Positions 38,939 to 50,700 of a stretch of 64,000 bases of DNA are shown in pieces (positions within the stretch are counted from its first letter, which is position 1; every line of letters starts with the position of its first letter). Position numbers and translations under genes: made by a program. The stretch comes from Lanius collurio (Eukaryota; Chordata; Aves; Passeriformes; Laniidae), in the NCBI GenBank assembly GCA_020086605.1, contig JACBWW010000017.1:5644588-5708587 (forward strand), in the 5' to 3' direction. The notes under the pieces are model-generated. The model made no database searches. It was not told where the DNA came from and saw nothing but the letters and a program-made list of their open reading frames with translations.

Positions 38939-40309
38939 TCCAAAGGTTAGGGAAGGCAGATTTAGATGTTGATCATGGTTGGCATCTTGACAGGTCTTGG
39001 GATACCTTCAGCTGCTCCCAGACATTGCCTGCAGTTTCAAAAACAACTAAAATGCAGACATCAAAATTCCCAACTTCCACAGCTTTGTTTCTACATGTCA
39101 ATGACTGAACTAGACACCACTAAGAGTTTTGAATTCTTCTTCAACACATTTTCCTTTCAGGGAGCTGATATACATGGAGATGTCAGAAGAGGCATTCTTT
39201 TCCCACAAGTCATGCTACTGAAATGTTGCTGAAACAGCCTCATCCTGGAGCCATCCCAGCAGATGCCACATTAACCAGCATCATGTTCCAGAGCTGAGAC
39301 AGAAGAGGGCTTGGACAGTATATAATATTCAAATTAATGGATTTGATCTTCAGCTGATCTTCAGGACACCCCTATTAGCCCATGGAGCAAAGCTCTGAGA
39401 TGCTGTACCCTTTTTGGCTTTCCAAAATATTCCCAGGGTACTCCTTAGATAAAGCCTAACACTTTAGGGAATGCCTGCATGGTGTGCCTCCACCACAGCT
39501 TTCACTTTCCCCAGGTGTGACATGTATTTGACAAATTATTTTCTGAAAAGCCTCAATCATTTCAAAATAACAAGGCAATTTTTTTTCTTTTTTTCTTTTC
39601 TATGGATAATTAAACTTTGCTCTATTCAAAGGCTTTCAAAGAACAGCTGGCAGAAAATAAACCCTCAAACTCCAAGAAAAGAAGGAAGGGTTGCTTTTAC
39701 AGAGTAATCTAAATTACCCACACTTCAAAAGCAGAGCACAAAAGAGGCATTTAAATAAGGGTCCTTTGTTCTGTGGTTGCTGTTACTGGACAGTCTTGCA
39801 AAGTCCTTTTTTAGCTCAATACAAACAGCCTTTTAAATCCAAAGAAGTCTTTAAAAGGCCATCAGATTAGGGTTTGAGAAAAATTGTATCCAGGCTACAC
39901 TGAAAGTTACTCTACAAGCCAGGAGGAATGTTTCACGGATTTGGCTGTATTTTCTTTTATGATCCTCACTCTTCATTTCTGGCTTGCAGTCAGTCACAGA
40001 GGGTTTGCTGTTCCTTCCAGGCTTCTTCTGCAAAGAAACAAACGGGAGGAGCTTCCCCTCCAGCACAGTGCCTTAGGGATACCTTGCCACCCTGCTATGT
40101 AAAAGGCAGCATCACCATTTTCAGCCAATTCCTACGTATTTTATAACCCTGATGGTGTTCATATCAAGCTGGAGGAACAGGAGGAGGATTATGCACAGGC
40201 TTTTGTTGTAGAAAGGATCCTCCAACCTCCAGAGCCTCTCAATATTTGTGTTCCCCACATGACTCATTACTGTGGGTAAGGAGCATGGAATACACGTACA
40301 GTCACACAG

Positions 40310-40450
40310 CCCAGCTTGATTTAATTAGAGACGCTTTTAATTAAATTTTATCATTGAAGCTGTAGCAGGAGCATGCTTAAATAAAAATATAATGAGGATT
40401 TCCTTGGCATCAAAGAAGAAAGGTGTGACTTCAGCTTAATTACTTAGACC
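40310..40450. promoter_or_regulatory. AT-rich block with three TAATTA homeodomain cores
   Basis: TAATTA occurs at 40322-40327, 40338-40343 and 40437-40442; the first two are 16 bp apart. The stretch has few mutational CpG remnants and no repeat signature. It resembles conserved noncoding elements in composition, but this is inference only. Confidence 0.25.
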
Positions 40451-42721
40451 AGCAGAGGTAGAACTTGGTTGTATCTGAGAATTGGAACCAAATTCAAGCT
40501 GCAAACAAAGGCATTTGCTGTACACGCTGTGGCTGTCCTGCAGCCTTCACTGGCATGGTGGCTACATAGTTTCAGCTGAGATACAGCTCTTGTCTAGGTG
40601 AAAATTGATTAGACCTACAATTACACTGTGATAATTGGCAAGAAGAGAAGCCTCTGCTGCAGGCAGGCAGGTAATAGGATATACTTTAGTGTTAGGTTCC
40701 CTTGAAATTCTCAGACCAAAGGCAAGTTTAGAAGATACCCAAATCTTACTCAAATGGAGCTGAGAAATTTGAGTCTCATGGATCCTGGCTGGCCAAAGCC
40801 CTTTATCTCTGTTGGAGGGCACTGTTGCAGAAAAGAAGGTGATGATGAATTTCCCCCATTCTTGGTCTTCCTTCCAGAAAGAGGACACTTCTCTGATTTG
40901 TGAGTCATTGAATGCTTGGAAGAAATGTCTAATTTGCCTCCTCATTGCCAGACACATCTCAAGCTCATAATTTTCTACCAGGAGGCAGAGAGAACGGCCA
41001 TTAAACCCAGCAGTGAAAGAAGAAAATCTCATGCACAATTTGCTGCCTGTGCCTCTCCCTTAGGACTCCAGGGTTTTAATGCAATTTGGTGTATCCCAGC
41101 CAGTGGTGCTTGGCTGCTTTTAATTAAAAAAAAAAATTAAAGGATTTATGTTGGGATTAAATGGGATAATTATTGATTGATCTCTGCCTTCTAAATTGAA
41201 AAGCATTTGGATTAATCAGCTTTTAAATAGGAAATCACTCGTCTCTGGACAGGAAGCCAACCTCAGGCCCTGCACTCTAGCAGGGCTTTATTTTGCCCTC
41301 TTCCTTCAAACCCACTGGGAAACATTTTCCTTTCTTTTCTTCTTGTTTCATACCCAGAAGAAAACTGTTTTCCTTGAGACAGGCTCTGGGTCACAAGGGT
41401 TGAGATCACCCTGCCTTGCACTACCTGCAGACAACACCTGCCAGGATCTGCAGCATCCTGATGGAGCTGACCAGGAGTTCTGACACCTTCTGGGACCATT
41501 GTGCTGGCAACTGGGCCAGCCACCTCCCTGTCTGGTCCAGTTAGCACTGAGATATTCCATGATGGAGGGAGCAGGTTTGTACCAGCAGTGATTTGGGTGG
41601 TTCTGTCTTTCAGGGCAAGCAAAGCACACACTCAAATAGCCAGCTCAGCAGTCAGGAGAGGCTGGTAAATACAACAGTGTAAAGCTTGCTCTTGGCTGAG
41701 TTCTGGGACTGTGGGTGTCACCCCATCTGTACAAGCAGTTGGAAATCAGGGCAAGCAGGTGAGGAAGGTGGTAGGGAAATGTGAACTATAAATAATAATG
41801 GCACACTCAAAATAATTATATTCTCCATCCCCAGCTGCAGAAGTAGGCTGCTGACCTAAGCACTGAGAGTTCAGGTTTCTACATTTATTCTGGGGCAGAA
41901 ATTGTGCAGCTCTGTGACTCTTAGCTATGCTTGGAGTATTCCACCAGCAGGAAAACAAAAGTCTTGTTAATTCCCAGGAAATCCCAAATGCAGAATTTGG
42001 AAGAAAAGATTTGCTGTTTTGGGGACTTCCAACAGGATTTCTCAGCCTCTGAATTAAAGGGTTAGGGTTAAAATTAAATAAAATTTCCAGTTCCAATTGG
42101 TCATACTTCCAGTGTTAGAACTTAGAAGCAGGTTTTAACTTTACCCTTTGTGAATGAGGAGAGCAATGTTCACACCACAGTCTCTGTCTTCTAATTTATC
42201 TAGCAAGCACTGGGAAATTTTTCTATTTTATTTTTGAAAGTTTCTCCCTTCAAAGATTTCCCATCAGGAGAGAGCAGGATACCCATCCAGAGAAATTACA
42301 CTTTTCTAGGAAGCTTTTCTGCTGAAGTACTTCAATCACTGGGATTCTGGTCCAGCAGTCTGTTGCAGACCTCCCCCACAGCTCACCCACCAGAGGTAGG
42401 TGACCTGGCAGCAGATTACACCCCTCTGCAGATGCAAGGTAATTCAGACTTGAAAGGATGCTTTGAGTTTCTCACACAGGAGTCAGCCCCACAATAATTG
42501 GAACAAAGAACTTTCTCAAGGTGAGTGAAAGCCTCTCCTCCATAGACAACAAAACTTGGAGAGCAAAGCACTCACATTGTGTCAGTCCCACTCTCTGTGC
42601 ACCCTGAAATTATCACCACCCTGGCCATAACCCCTGAAGGATTCCTCCTGCACAGCTTCCTCAGGAAGAGCATACTCAGAGCTCAGCCTTGCTCACAAGT
42701 GTGTCAAGAGCAGCTGATGTA

Positions 42722-43066
42722 ATTATGGGAGACCTTGCTCCCTACAACTCTCTGAAAGGAAGTTGTAGCCAGGTGGGGGTTGGTCTCTTCTTCTGAGTAA
42801 AAAGGGATAGGGCAAGAAGAAAAGGCATCATATTGTACCAGGGGAGGGTTAGATTGGATTCTAGGGAAAATTTCTTCATTGAAAAGGTTGTCAATCACTG
42901 GAACAGGCTTCCCAGGAAAGTGGTGGAGTCACCATCTCTGGAGATATTTCAAAGCTCTGTAGATGTGGTGCTTAGGGGTATGGATCAGTGATGGACCTGG
43001 CAGTGTTGGGTTAAAGGCTGGAGTCAGTATTCTTAGAGATTCAACATAAATGATTCTATGATTATA
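42722..43066 (+). mobile_element. CR1 LINE 3' fragment
   Basis: Sense CR1: GAGACCTTGCTCCCTACAAC, CTGAAAGGAAGTTGTAGCCA, GGGTTAGATTGGATTCTAGG, TCACTGGAACAGGCTTCCCA, then the TGGACCTGGCAGTGTTGGG segment and TAAATGATTCTATGATT at the 3' end. The insert between 42785 and 42840 is diverged. Confidence 0.94.
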
Positions 43067-46000
43067 ATGAAGATATAAAAATGAACTGTTATTTGAATGT
43101 GAAGTCACTTGTCTCATCTCAGTTAGGGTCACCAGCTGGTGCATATTCTAGATGGCCTCATCCTCAGACTGACTTCACATGCCTTGTGTAGAGGGCTCCC
43201 ACAGGAGGCCTTCTAATGGACATCAGGAAAAGAATGAGCTCCACCAAATGCTGGCCAACCCAGTGGTGCCATTTAAACCTCCCTGCATCACACTCTGGCT
43301 CTGCTTTTGGAGATGAGCACAAGGAAGAGCAGTTTTTTCCTGCCTGTGTATGCAGACATATATGTACAATCTATTTTCAGTATTTTCTGCTTATCCCAGG
43401 ACTACAAGTTGATGGAAAACAAATGGAGCTTGGTTGTCTAAGAAAAAAAATTGATGCACAATATAATGAATTGATTAGAGAAGATAACAGTGTTTTTATT
43501 ACATTAAAGATTCATTACATTAAAAATATGTAAGAGCCAATGATATAAAAACCCAAAGGGTGGACTTCCTGCTTTGAATGCAGGCAGGGAAGAGTAAAAT
43601 TCACTCCTCTTCTTGCCCTTTTCCCAAAGTAAAGAAGCAGAGCAAGACTAAAGAAAGGGAATCCTTAAGAGTGCAGAACCAGCATCACTGTCTGCTTAAG
43701 CTTAATACTGCTCAAGATCTCAGCAAACTGCACAGTGCCATTGCCCATGGTGACAGCTAAACCCACCCTCAGACTGTCACTCAAAACTAACAGTCCTGAC
43801 TTAGCATCTAATAACACCACAGCACTGCTTTTACCCACCTGATGTGGGATTAGTGAGAATATAGAGCCATATTTTTTTCCCAGGGAACATAGAAAAAAAA
43901 AATTGAGGCAATGGCACAGTTTGTGACAAAATTACATTTAAAAGGAAGAAAATCCTCATAAGAGTGATGCTGCCTGAAATAGGGTCCCAGGGAGCCTGCG
44001 CCATCCCTGTCCTTGCTGAGATTTATTTAAAACTGAGTAGACAGGGCTCTGACCCACCTGATTTAACATCAAATTCTTGCAGTGAACTCTGCTTGAGCAG
44101 GACATTGGATCTCTCAAAATCTTGAATGATTTTATGAACATGACTGACTTACCCTGCAGCAATCAAAGTTATAAACCAAGAATTTTACTTTTGTTGCAGT
44201 CAATCTTTCAGATATCGCCGGTCCATGCTTTGCACACTTCCAAGGTAGGGACCAAGGACTGTGAATTTGATTTGGTAATTCCTGAGCAGTCTGGGAAGCA
44301 CAGAACTCCTAATGTGTGTACAGGAGCTGATATCACCAGGGAAACCCTCAGCTTGCTGCTGTCTGGTGTTTCCCATGCCAGGCATGGTGCACTGTGCTAC
44401 CTGAAAGGTAACAAGAAGCATTAACAGACAAACTGCTTCCCTGGTCAGTAGAAAAGGATATTTGGGCAGGATATTTCTGAGTGATGCTCATGCATTTAGT
44501 AGGTGTTGCTCATGGTAGGACCCTGCCTCATATCTGAGGAACCTCTCAGGCAGCAACCAAGTTGTCCCCCTAAGAAGCTGGAGCATTGAAAACCTCGTAC
44601 CAGCTCTTTGCAGGCAGAAATTGGGGCAGGCAGCAGCTAGTAGCAGCTCTCCTGCCCACATCACTGAGACCTGCTTAAGCATCTGCTTCTGCATTCCAGG
44701 GCAGCCGTGGTACAGGATGACTGCACAAAGGTAACCTTCACCCTCTCCTATGAGCCTCGCCATGCAGTTCTTTCTTTTCCTACCCTATCTCTTTTCCATG
44801 ACCTCAAACTCCCCCAGGAGCCTGTCAGAGTTTTGAATGATTTATTCCAGTAATTGCAAAAGCCCTGCAGACTCCAACCTCTTCTCCTCAGTAGCTGCTG
44901 CTGTCTGGGACAGCTCAGGTCACCAGAGGGTGCTGCTGGTGCCCTCCGAGAGCCAAGGTGGCTGCTGGAAACCTAAGGTGCTCTTCTCCCCTGAGTTCTT
45001 TTTCCCGAGCAGTGACACGTGTATTTTCAGGCAGATTGGCCTTTTCTCCCCTGCACTTCCCCCTCTTGTGGTTGTAGGCTGTGTAAACCCACCTTTCTTT
45101 GCAGTCTCAGGCTTGAAGCATCCTGGAGATAGATGGTGTATGAAATCCCGAGGTTTTGTTCACTCTCCTTCCTGGCAGCCCTGGGTGCAGGAGCAGGAGG
45201 GTCTGTAAGGCTGAGTGGTTGACCATGGTTACACATTAAACAGGTTTGCCACCACCCCAGAGAAGAAATAAGAGGTTGTGTGCACATACATGCACGTGTG
45301 ATATGCACAAGCATACACACAGAACCGCTTAAAACCACTGCACCAGTTCCATGGAGCAGCAGAAAGGTCCATCTGGACCTTTTGGCTTCTCATGCCTAAA
45401 GCTGTTGTTGTGATGAATTATCCCCATGGTTTCTGAGGCATCCTTGAATTTAGTCTTACATGTTTCTGTGCTATTTGCTTTCAGCCAAATTAATCCTGGC
45501 TGTCACTTGAGTACAGTTAATGATGCTCTACTCAGAGATTTGCAGTTGTGCATAATGGGGCTGGAGTCCCTCCCTGCACTCTTCACTCTGCTTTCAGAGA
45601 CCTTCTATTGGTGCACAGGAGTCACCAAGCATTTTGCAAAGGAGTGCCTGAAAATGAATGCTGCACTCCTAAATGAGCTGCTATATAATCCTTCTATCTG
45701 CCTCAGACTGTCTCAGATTAATTTTATTTGCCAGTCACTTTCCCCTTTCTCTAAAAAAGGGACATATTTTTAGCCTCTCAACAAATCTGACACAGTGGGG
45801 TTTCCCTTGTGTGTATTCTCACTTGTCACCATTTCTAAGTGTTTTTTTTAAAAACTCTTCTTAATTTCTTGTAGCCCAGGACTGGGAATTTAAGGTTTAT
45901 AATACTTGCAAGAAACACTGCCTCCAAATCCCACCAGGATAAAAACCCATCAGTGTAAGTTTGTAGAGTCACAGAAAGGCTCTTACTAAAGACAAGCTCC

Positions 46001-47548
46001 ACAGTGGAGCCAGTGGCTCTCTCCTGCCCATGGCTTTAGCATGCCCTGGACAGACCAATTGTGGTTATATAATACTGGCTCTGGAGCAGATGCTGCTGTG
46101 TTCAGGCTGGGAGATTACATCTGGCATGCACAACTAATGGGAGCTTTCTGACAAGTGCAGCCACCCCTGTCAGGCAGGGGATTGCAGCGAGGCAGCCGCT
46201 CTGGGTGGCTCTTCCCTCCCATGCTGTGCAGCTGGGATGGAGACAGGGACCAGAGTAGAGGCTGCAGTGGGAGCAGGCAACCTTAAAACAACAACAACAA
46301 CAACAACAACAAAACCAAAACAACCCCAGCAAATCCTGCTCAACCCACGTGTGGCTGGAGATGCACTGTGGCCTGTGACTGACCCGCTGTAGCAGCTGTC
46401 AGGCACGGGTATCTCAGTCAGGGAAGGATGATCTACTGTGTCCAGGATGGTTGGTGTGTTCCTCAACGTCTGATTGAGCATTTCTTCATGTTCTTTGTGA
46501 TTCACCACGTGTTTGGCATAGGTCACCTTTTCTAGAGCTGTGAGTTGGTGCTGTGGCATGAGCAGCAGGATGCCACCGAGGGGATGGGACAGCGTGCTGG
46601 GGACAGTGCCAAGAGAGGTGTTCACACCTTGGTATCAAAAGGCTATGCTGGCAACCCCAATCTGCTCTGACTCCCACCCAGACAATCTCAGGTGCCATCT
46701 CGGGGTGAGCTCTTTCCAGGCAGGCAGATGAGAGGGAAGCAGGAGGAGAATCTCCAGCTGCTGATTGCAACAGTGCTGCTCCCGTCCTCACCCTTGAGAG
46801 ACTTTCTATGTCTGACTGATCAATGCCAGTCCCTGCCATCCCCAGGGGGCTGCAAACACAGCCTCCCAAGTGTCCTGCAGTTTGACAGACACAGTCATTG
46901 CTGTCTGCTGACTCCCAGCGCATCTCTCCAAAATCCTGGGCTGCTACATCATGTTAAAGTGATGGATGAGGAAGAGCTGTACCCAGTGGATTCAAAGCTC
47001 TCCTTGTTAGTGCTTAAAGGTTGCTTCACATCTGGATCCCATTAAAAAAACCTATCCAGTTTGATTGCTAAATAAAGCTCATCCAGGCATAAGACTAAAT
47101 GAACAAACATTTCTAGTAACACTGGTGTTGTCTGGTTTGAGATATGTGCCACCAGTGGGGACCTTATGCTACCTTTACAAAAAGGCTAAACCAGACTAGG
47201 GATAGGATCCAACTGTATCCCTTTCCTCTTTAAGTAAATCAATCAACAGGCCACCTCCTACTCTTCCCCATTTGGCCATTTGCAGCTTCACATCTTCTGG
47301 GTTTTTTTTCTGAAATCTGCCAAAACCAGACTTTTGCTATTGTTACCTGCATTTGGGACAGGCAAGGGGATGAGAGGGAGTGCTACATTCTCATGGCTTA
47401 CACCATGGGACATCCCATCTCTCCATATGGAGCTGTGGCAGAATTCTCAATTTACCTCATTCTCTTCCTAAATCCCCACTGAGAAGGGACATTTCTGAGA
47501 AGGGAACTAAAAGGAGATCTGAAAGCTGCTCAAGTGCCTTAGATTTCA
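43067..47548. other. Intergenic stretch, no gene recognised
   Basis: About 4.5 kb between CR1 fragments. The longest open frames are 151 codons (46170-46625, minus, spanning the AAC repeat) and 145 codons (46486-46923, minus). Neither resembles a known protein. An AT-rich patch at 43440-43530 precedes a small AAAGGGAA-rich block. Apart from the AAC microsatellite listed separately, no dispersed repeat seen. Confidence 0.5.
46285..46313. repeat. (AAC)n microsatellite
   Basis: About nine AAC units followed by an AAAACC-rich edge, in unique sequence. Confidence 0.9.
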
Positions 47549-47740
47549 TAGAATCATAGATGCATAGAGTCCTTCAGGTTGGAAGGGACCTTAAAGATTA
47601 TCTTGTTCCTACTCCCCTGCCATGGGCAGGGAACCCTCCACTCTACCAGACTGATCAAAGCCCCACCTAACCCAGCTTGAACACTTCCAGGGGTGGGGTA
47701 TCCACCACTTCTCTGGGAAAAAAATTGCATAATAATGTCC
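47549..47740 (-). mobile_element. CR1 LINE 3' fragment
   Basis: Antisense on +: TCATAGAATCATAGATGCAT tail repeats, then GGTTGGAAGGGACCTTAAAG, CCCCTGCCATGGGCAGGGAA, GAACACTTCCAGGGGTGGGG and CACTTCTCTGGG. Traces may continue to about 47790. It looks relatively young because the tail octamers are still clear. Confidence 0.93.
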
Positions 47741-50700
47741 CTTGGCAGGGACAACCCAGGAAATTCTTCCTACTTTCCAGCCTCATCTGAGGAACCACCT
47801 CCCCACTCACAGTCCTGAACAGAGACAGGTCAGATGTGTTGGAGCACTAACCAAAAGAAGATTGGACCTTGCTGGGCTGCAGACATGTATTACCTTCCAA
47901 TTAACGCTGTAATTATTCTTTTTTTGCCCTTCCACCACATCTGTGCAGACACACTCCATCCATTCACCCATTTCACAAAGGGCAGAGGAAGCTGACAGAT
48001 CCTTCAAAGGGCTACTCTTCATTGTAACACTTTGGTGGCATTTCAGGACCCTTTGGGGCTGGGTACCAGCAGTCCCTGAGTTCATTTTAACCCTGCTGAC
48101 TTCTAGCAATCAGGTTAGAACAGCATGGGGGTCAGCATGGGCTGAAACGTGTCCCCAAGCCAGCAGATGAATCAGTGCACAGAGGGCTCTGCCTCATGTC
48201 TGTGGTTACACTGCCATCAGCACCTGAGCTGTGTAATACCCATTTCCCAAAGGCATGTCCACACAATGCTGCAGCTCCTAGCAGGGGTGTCACCAGAATA
48301 AAATCTTGGGCTCCAGCCACTGTCCAAACCACAAAGCCTCCCTTCTCCTAGTAAACAGCAGCTGCTTTGCTTCCCAGAAGTGACCACACTTCAGCAATGG
48401 CTGTCATAATGTAAATATTTTCTAACCCACCAGAAACACATGGGCAGGCTGTCCTCAGGGGTTTGTGTCCTTAAAGTGAGAGATGCAAGTGTGGAGCTGG
48501 ATGATCACACGGGGATTGTTTGTTCATAGGGAGTGCAAGAGCAGGTGATCATGTATTTGCTGTTTAAGAGCAGCTGTCAGCTGAATCCCACCACAAATGG
48601 TTCAGTAGTCACCTAATCAAGGATATTAGAAGTGCTGAACCACAGGAGGAAGAGCAGTGACCTTTTCATGAACCTGATTGTAGCAGAGGAGTGGCAGCTC
48701 CACGGTGCCATGGCATTGCTGGCACTGGGCAGTCCATGCCATGTGTTTGCAGCCCAACTCCTGTGCTTCTGGGGAAAGTAACAAGAGATGGGATTGTGAG
48801 TCATCAGGACTCCACAAGCTGTCCCACAGAGCCAGCAATACCCAGAGAGGCAATATTTCACTGTGTGGCTGGAAGGAGGCTGTGCAAGTGATTGTACTGG
48901 TTATTGACATGACCATTGCCACCAAAACCCTCTAGGACTGCTGTCATTTTCTTAGGCTGTTCTGGGGAAAGTAAACATGGCAGAGGAGCCAAAAAAAATT
49001 ATGGCAGATCAAGCAGGCTTCAGGTAACAGCTTTTAGTTGCTGATGCATAGCAGGATAATTCTCAACCTCTTTTCCAAATATGCAGGAAGCTGGAAATTG
49101 TTCAATTGTCAACAGCACATTAAGAATATATACATTGAAGAGACACTAAATGACCTTGGTTCTTCGCAGCATCAGCCACATGGGGCAAAGGCTGGTTTTG
49201 CCCAAGGCCAGAGCTGGGCTTGACATGGATTTTTAGGGGAGCGGGCTGGATCTGGGCAGAGCTGGGGCAGCATTCCTGCCTCTGCAATCCCAATGCTGTG
49301 CTGCAGCAGCTCCCAGCTCTGCTCACTGCTGCATTAACAATGGAGGAGGACTTTCAGGTGCTCCAAAAGCCCCAGTGGGCAGTGGACACTCCCACCTGTG
49401 GGATATGGTACAGGTTCAGAGTGGTACTAGAGAGGAGCTAAATTCTGCCAGCAGTGCCAGAGATAGCTGGTGTGAGCTGCATGCCCAAGCTTGACCAAAG
49501 CTTGAAATTGTAGCCTGAGTCTTAATGAAACAAAAGGCAGATAAAGGAACAGCATTTTCAGAGAGAAAACTGAGGAGTCCAAATGTATGAGCACAATATT
49601 TCAATATGATATCTTCAGCCAAAGCTGCCCTTAATAAATATACACGTAGCTTTGGTTCAGTCAAAATGTTTAACATAAAGTTGCTGAAAAGATTGGAATT
49701 TGGGACTTTATTCAGCTATTGAACGTAAACCATCTGTTGGCTGCATTACTCTCACTGAAAGTTAGGAAAAATCCTGGCAAAGAATTAATCAGTGATGAGC
49801 TGGAGACCTCCATGTCTGGGGGGGGAGGGTGAGGAGCTGTGGTGTTCCTTGAGGGTGCCTTGGCATGGCTGATACTCTTGGATTGCCATGTGTCCTCCCA
49901 TGAAGCATCCCATGGCCCTCCGAGCCTCAAACTCCAGCCATGGGCAGCAGGACAGACTGCATCTGCCCCCAGGCTGGAGGGCATCCACTGCCACTGCTCT
50001 TTGGAAAGCATCTTGAAAGGAAAAGGCGAATCCTCAGCTAGTTTTCCCCTCTCAGAGACCCAAGCATGCAGTCTTTTTAGGGACTCTCCAAGTGTCAGCA
50101 GAAAGCTGGAGCTTGCCCGCTGCTTCTCGTGCTGATCTGAGGCAGAAATTACATTTGCTCTACATAAAAGCCTTTGCTTGCTCACAGCTGAGTGATCACC
50201 AGCTTTTAATGTGCTATGACAAGGACGACTGGGTGTTGAACCTCTTGGCCCTGCTGCAAGATCACTTTTAGCCTGCAGTGCAGTTGGAGCCTTCCTGCTG
50301 AGTGTGGCAGGAGACATACCAAGATTTCTTAGATGCCTTTTTGCTCGGCACAGAGGGACAGCTGCTGTTGGGAGCGCTGCCCAGAGCACCCTTTGTGGCT
50401 CAGCAGCAGTCGTGCTGCACACAGAGAGAGAAGGAAAGTGGATTTACTGCTGAGTCAGATGCATTTGTCTCACCCTGGCCTTGGTTTTTCGGATGATATT
50501 GCTGTCACACAACGAAGTGAGTTGTCTTTAGCACAAGGAACATCATAGATGAACAAAAAGTAAAGAGATTTAACAAGCAGGAATCAACAACACCAAGCTG
50601 CACTCACATCTTGGCTCCTTGGGATGGCATTCTGGCCCAGCAGGTTTTCTCCCCAGGAGGGGTGACAGCAGTAGCCAGATCATGCTTTGCATTCTCTGTG

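Larger units (their letters stand above)
37531..42721. other. Intergenic stretch, no gene recognised
   Basis: About 5.2 kb. It contains a short imperfect tandem repeat (38897-38938) and a homeodomain-motif-rich AT block (40310-40450). Open frames of 178 codons (38572-39108, plus) and 158 codons (40562-41038, minus) have no recognisable domains. A T-rich tract lies at 39580-39600. Confidence 0.5.

Noticed and set aside
46170..46625. 151-codon minus frame with a valine/cysteine run
   Set aside because: The run is translated AAC microsatellite; no family resemblance.
49712..50422. 236-codon open frame on the minus strand
   Set aside because: No known domain, low-complexity Ser/Ala/Pro-rich composition, other frames open on both strands over the same DNA, and no splice or promoter support.
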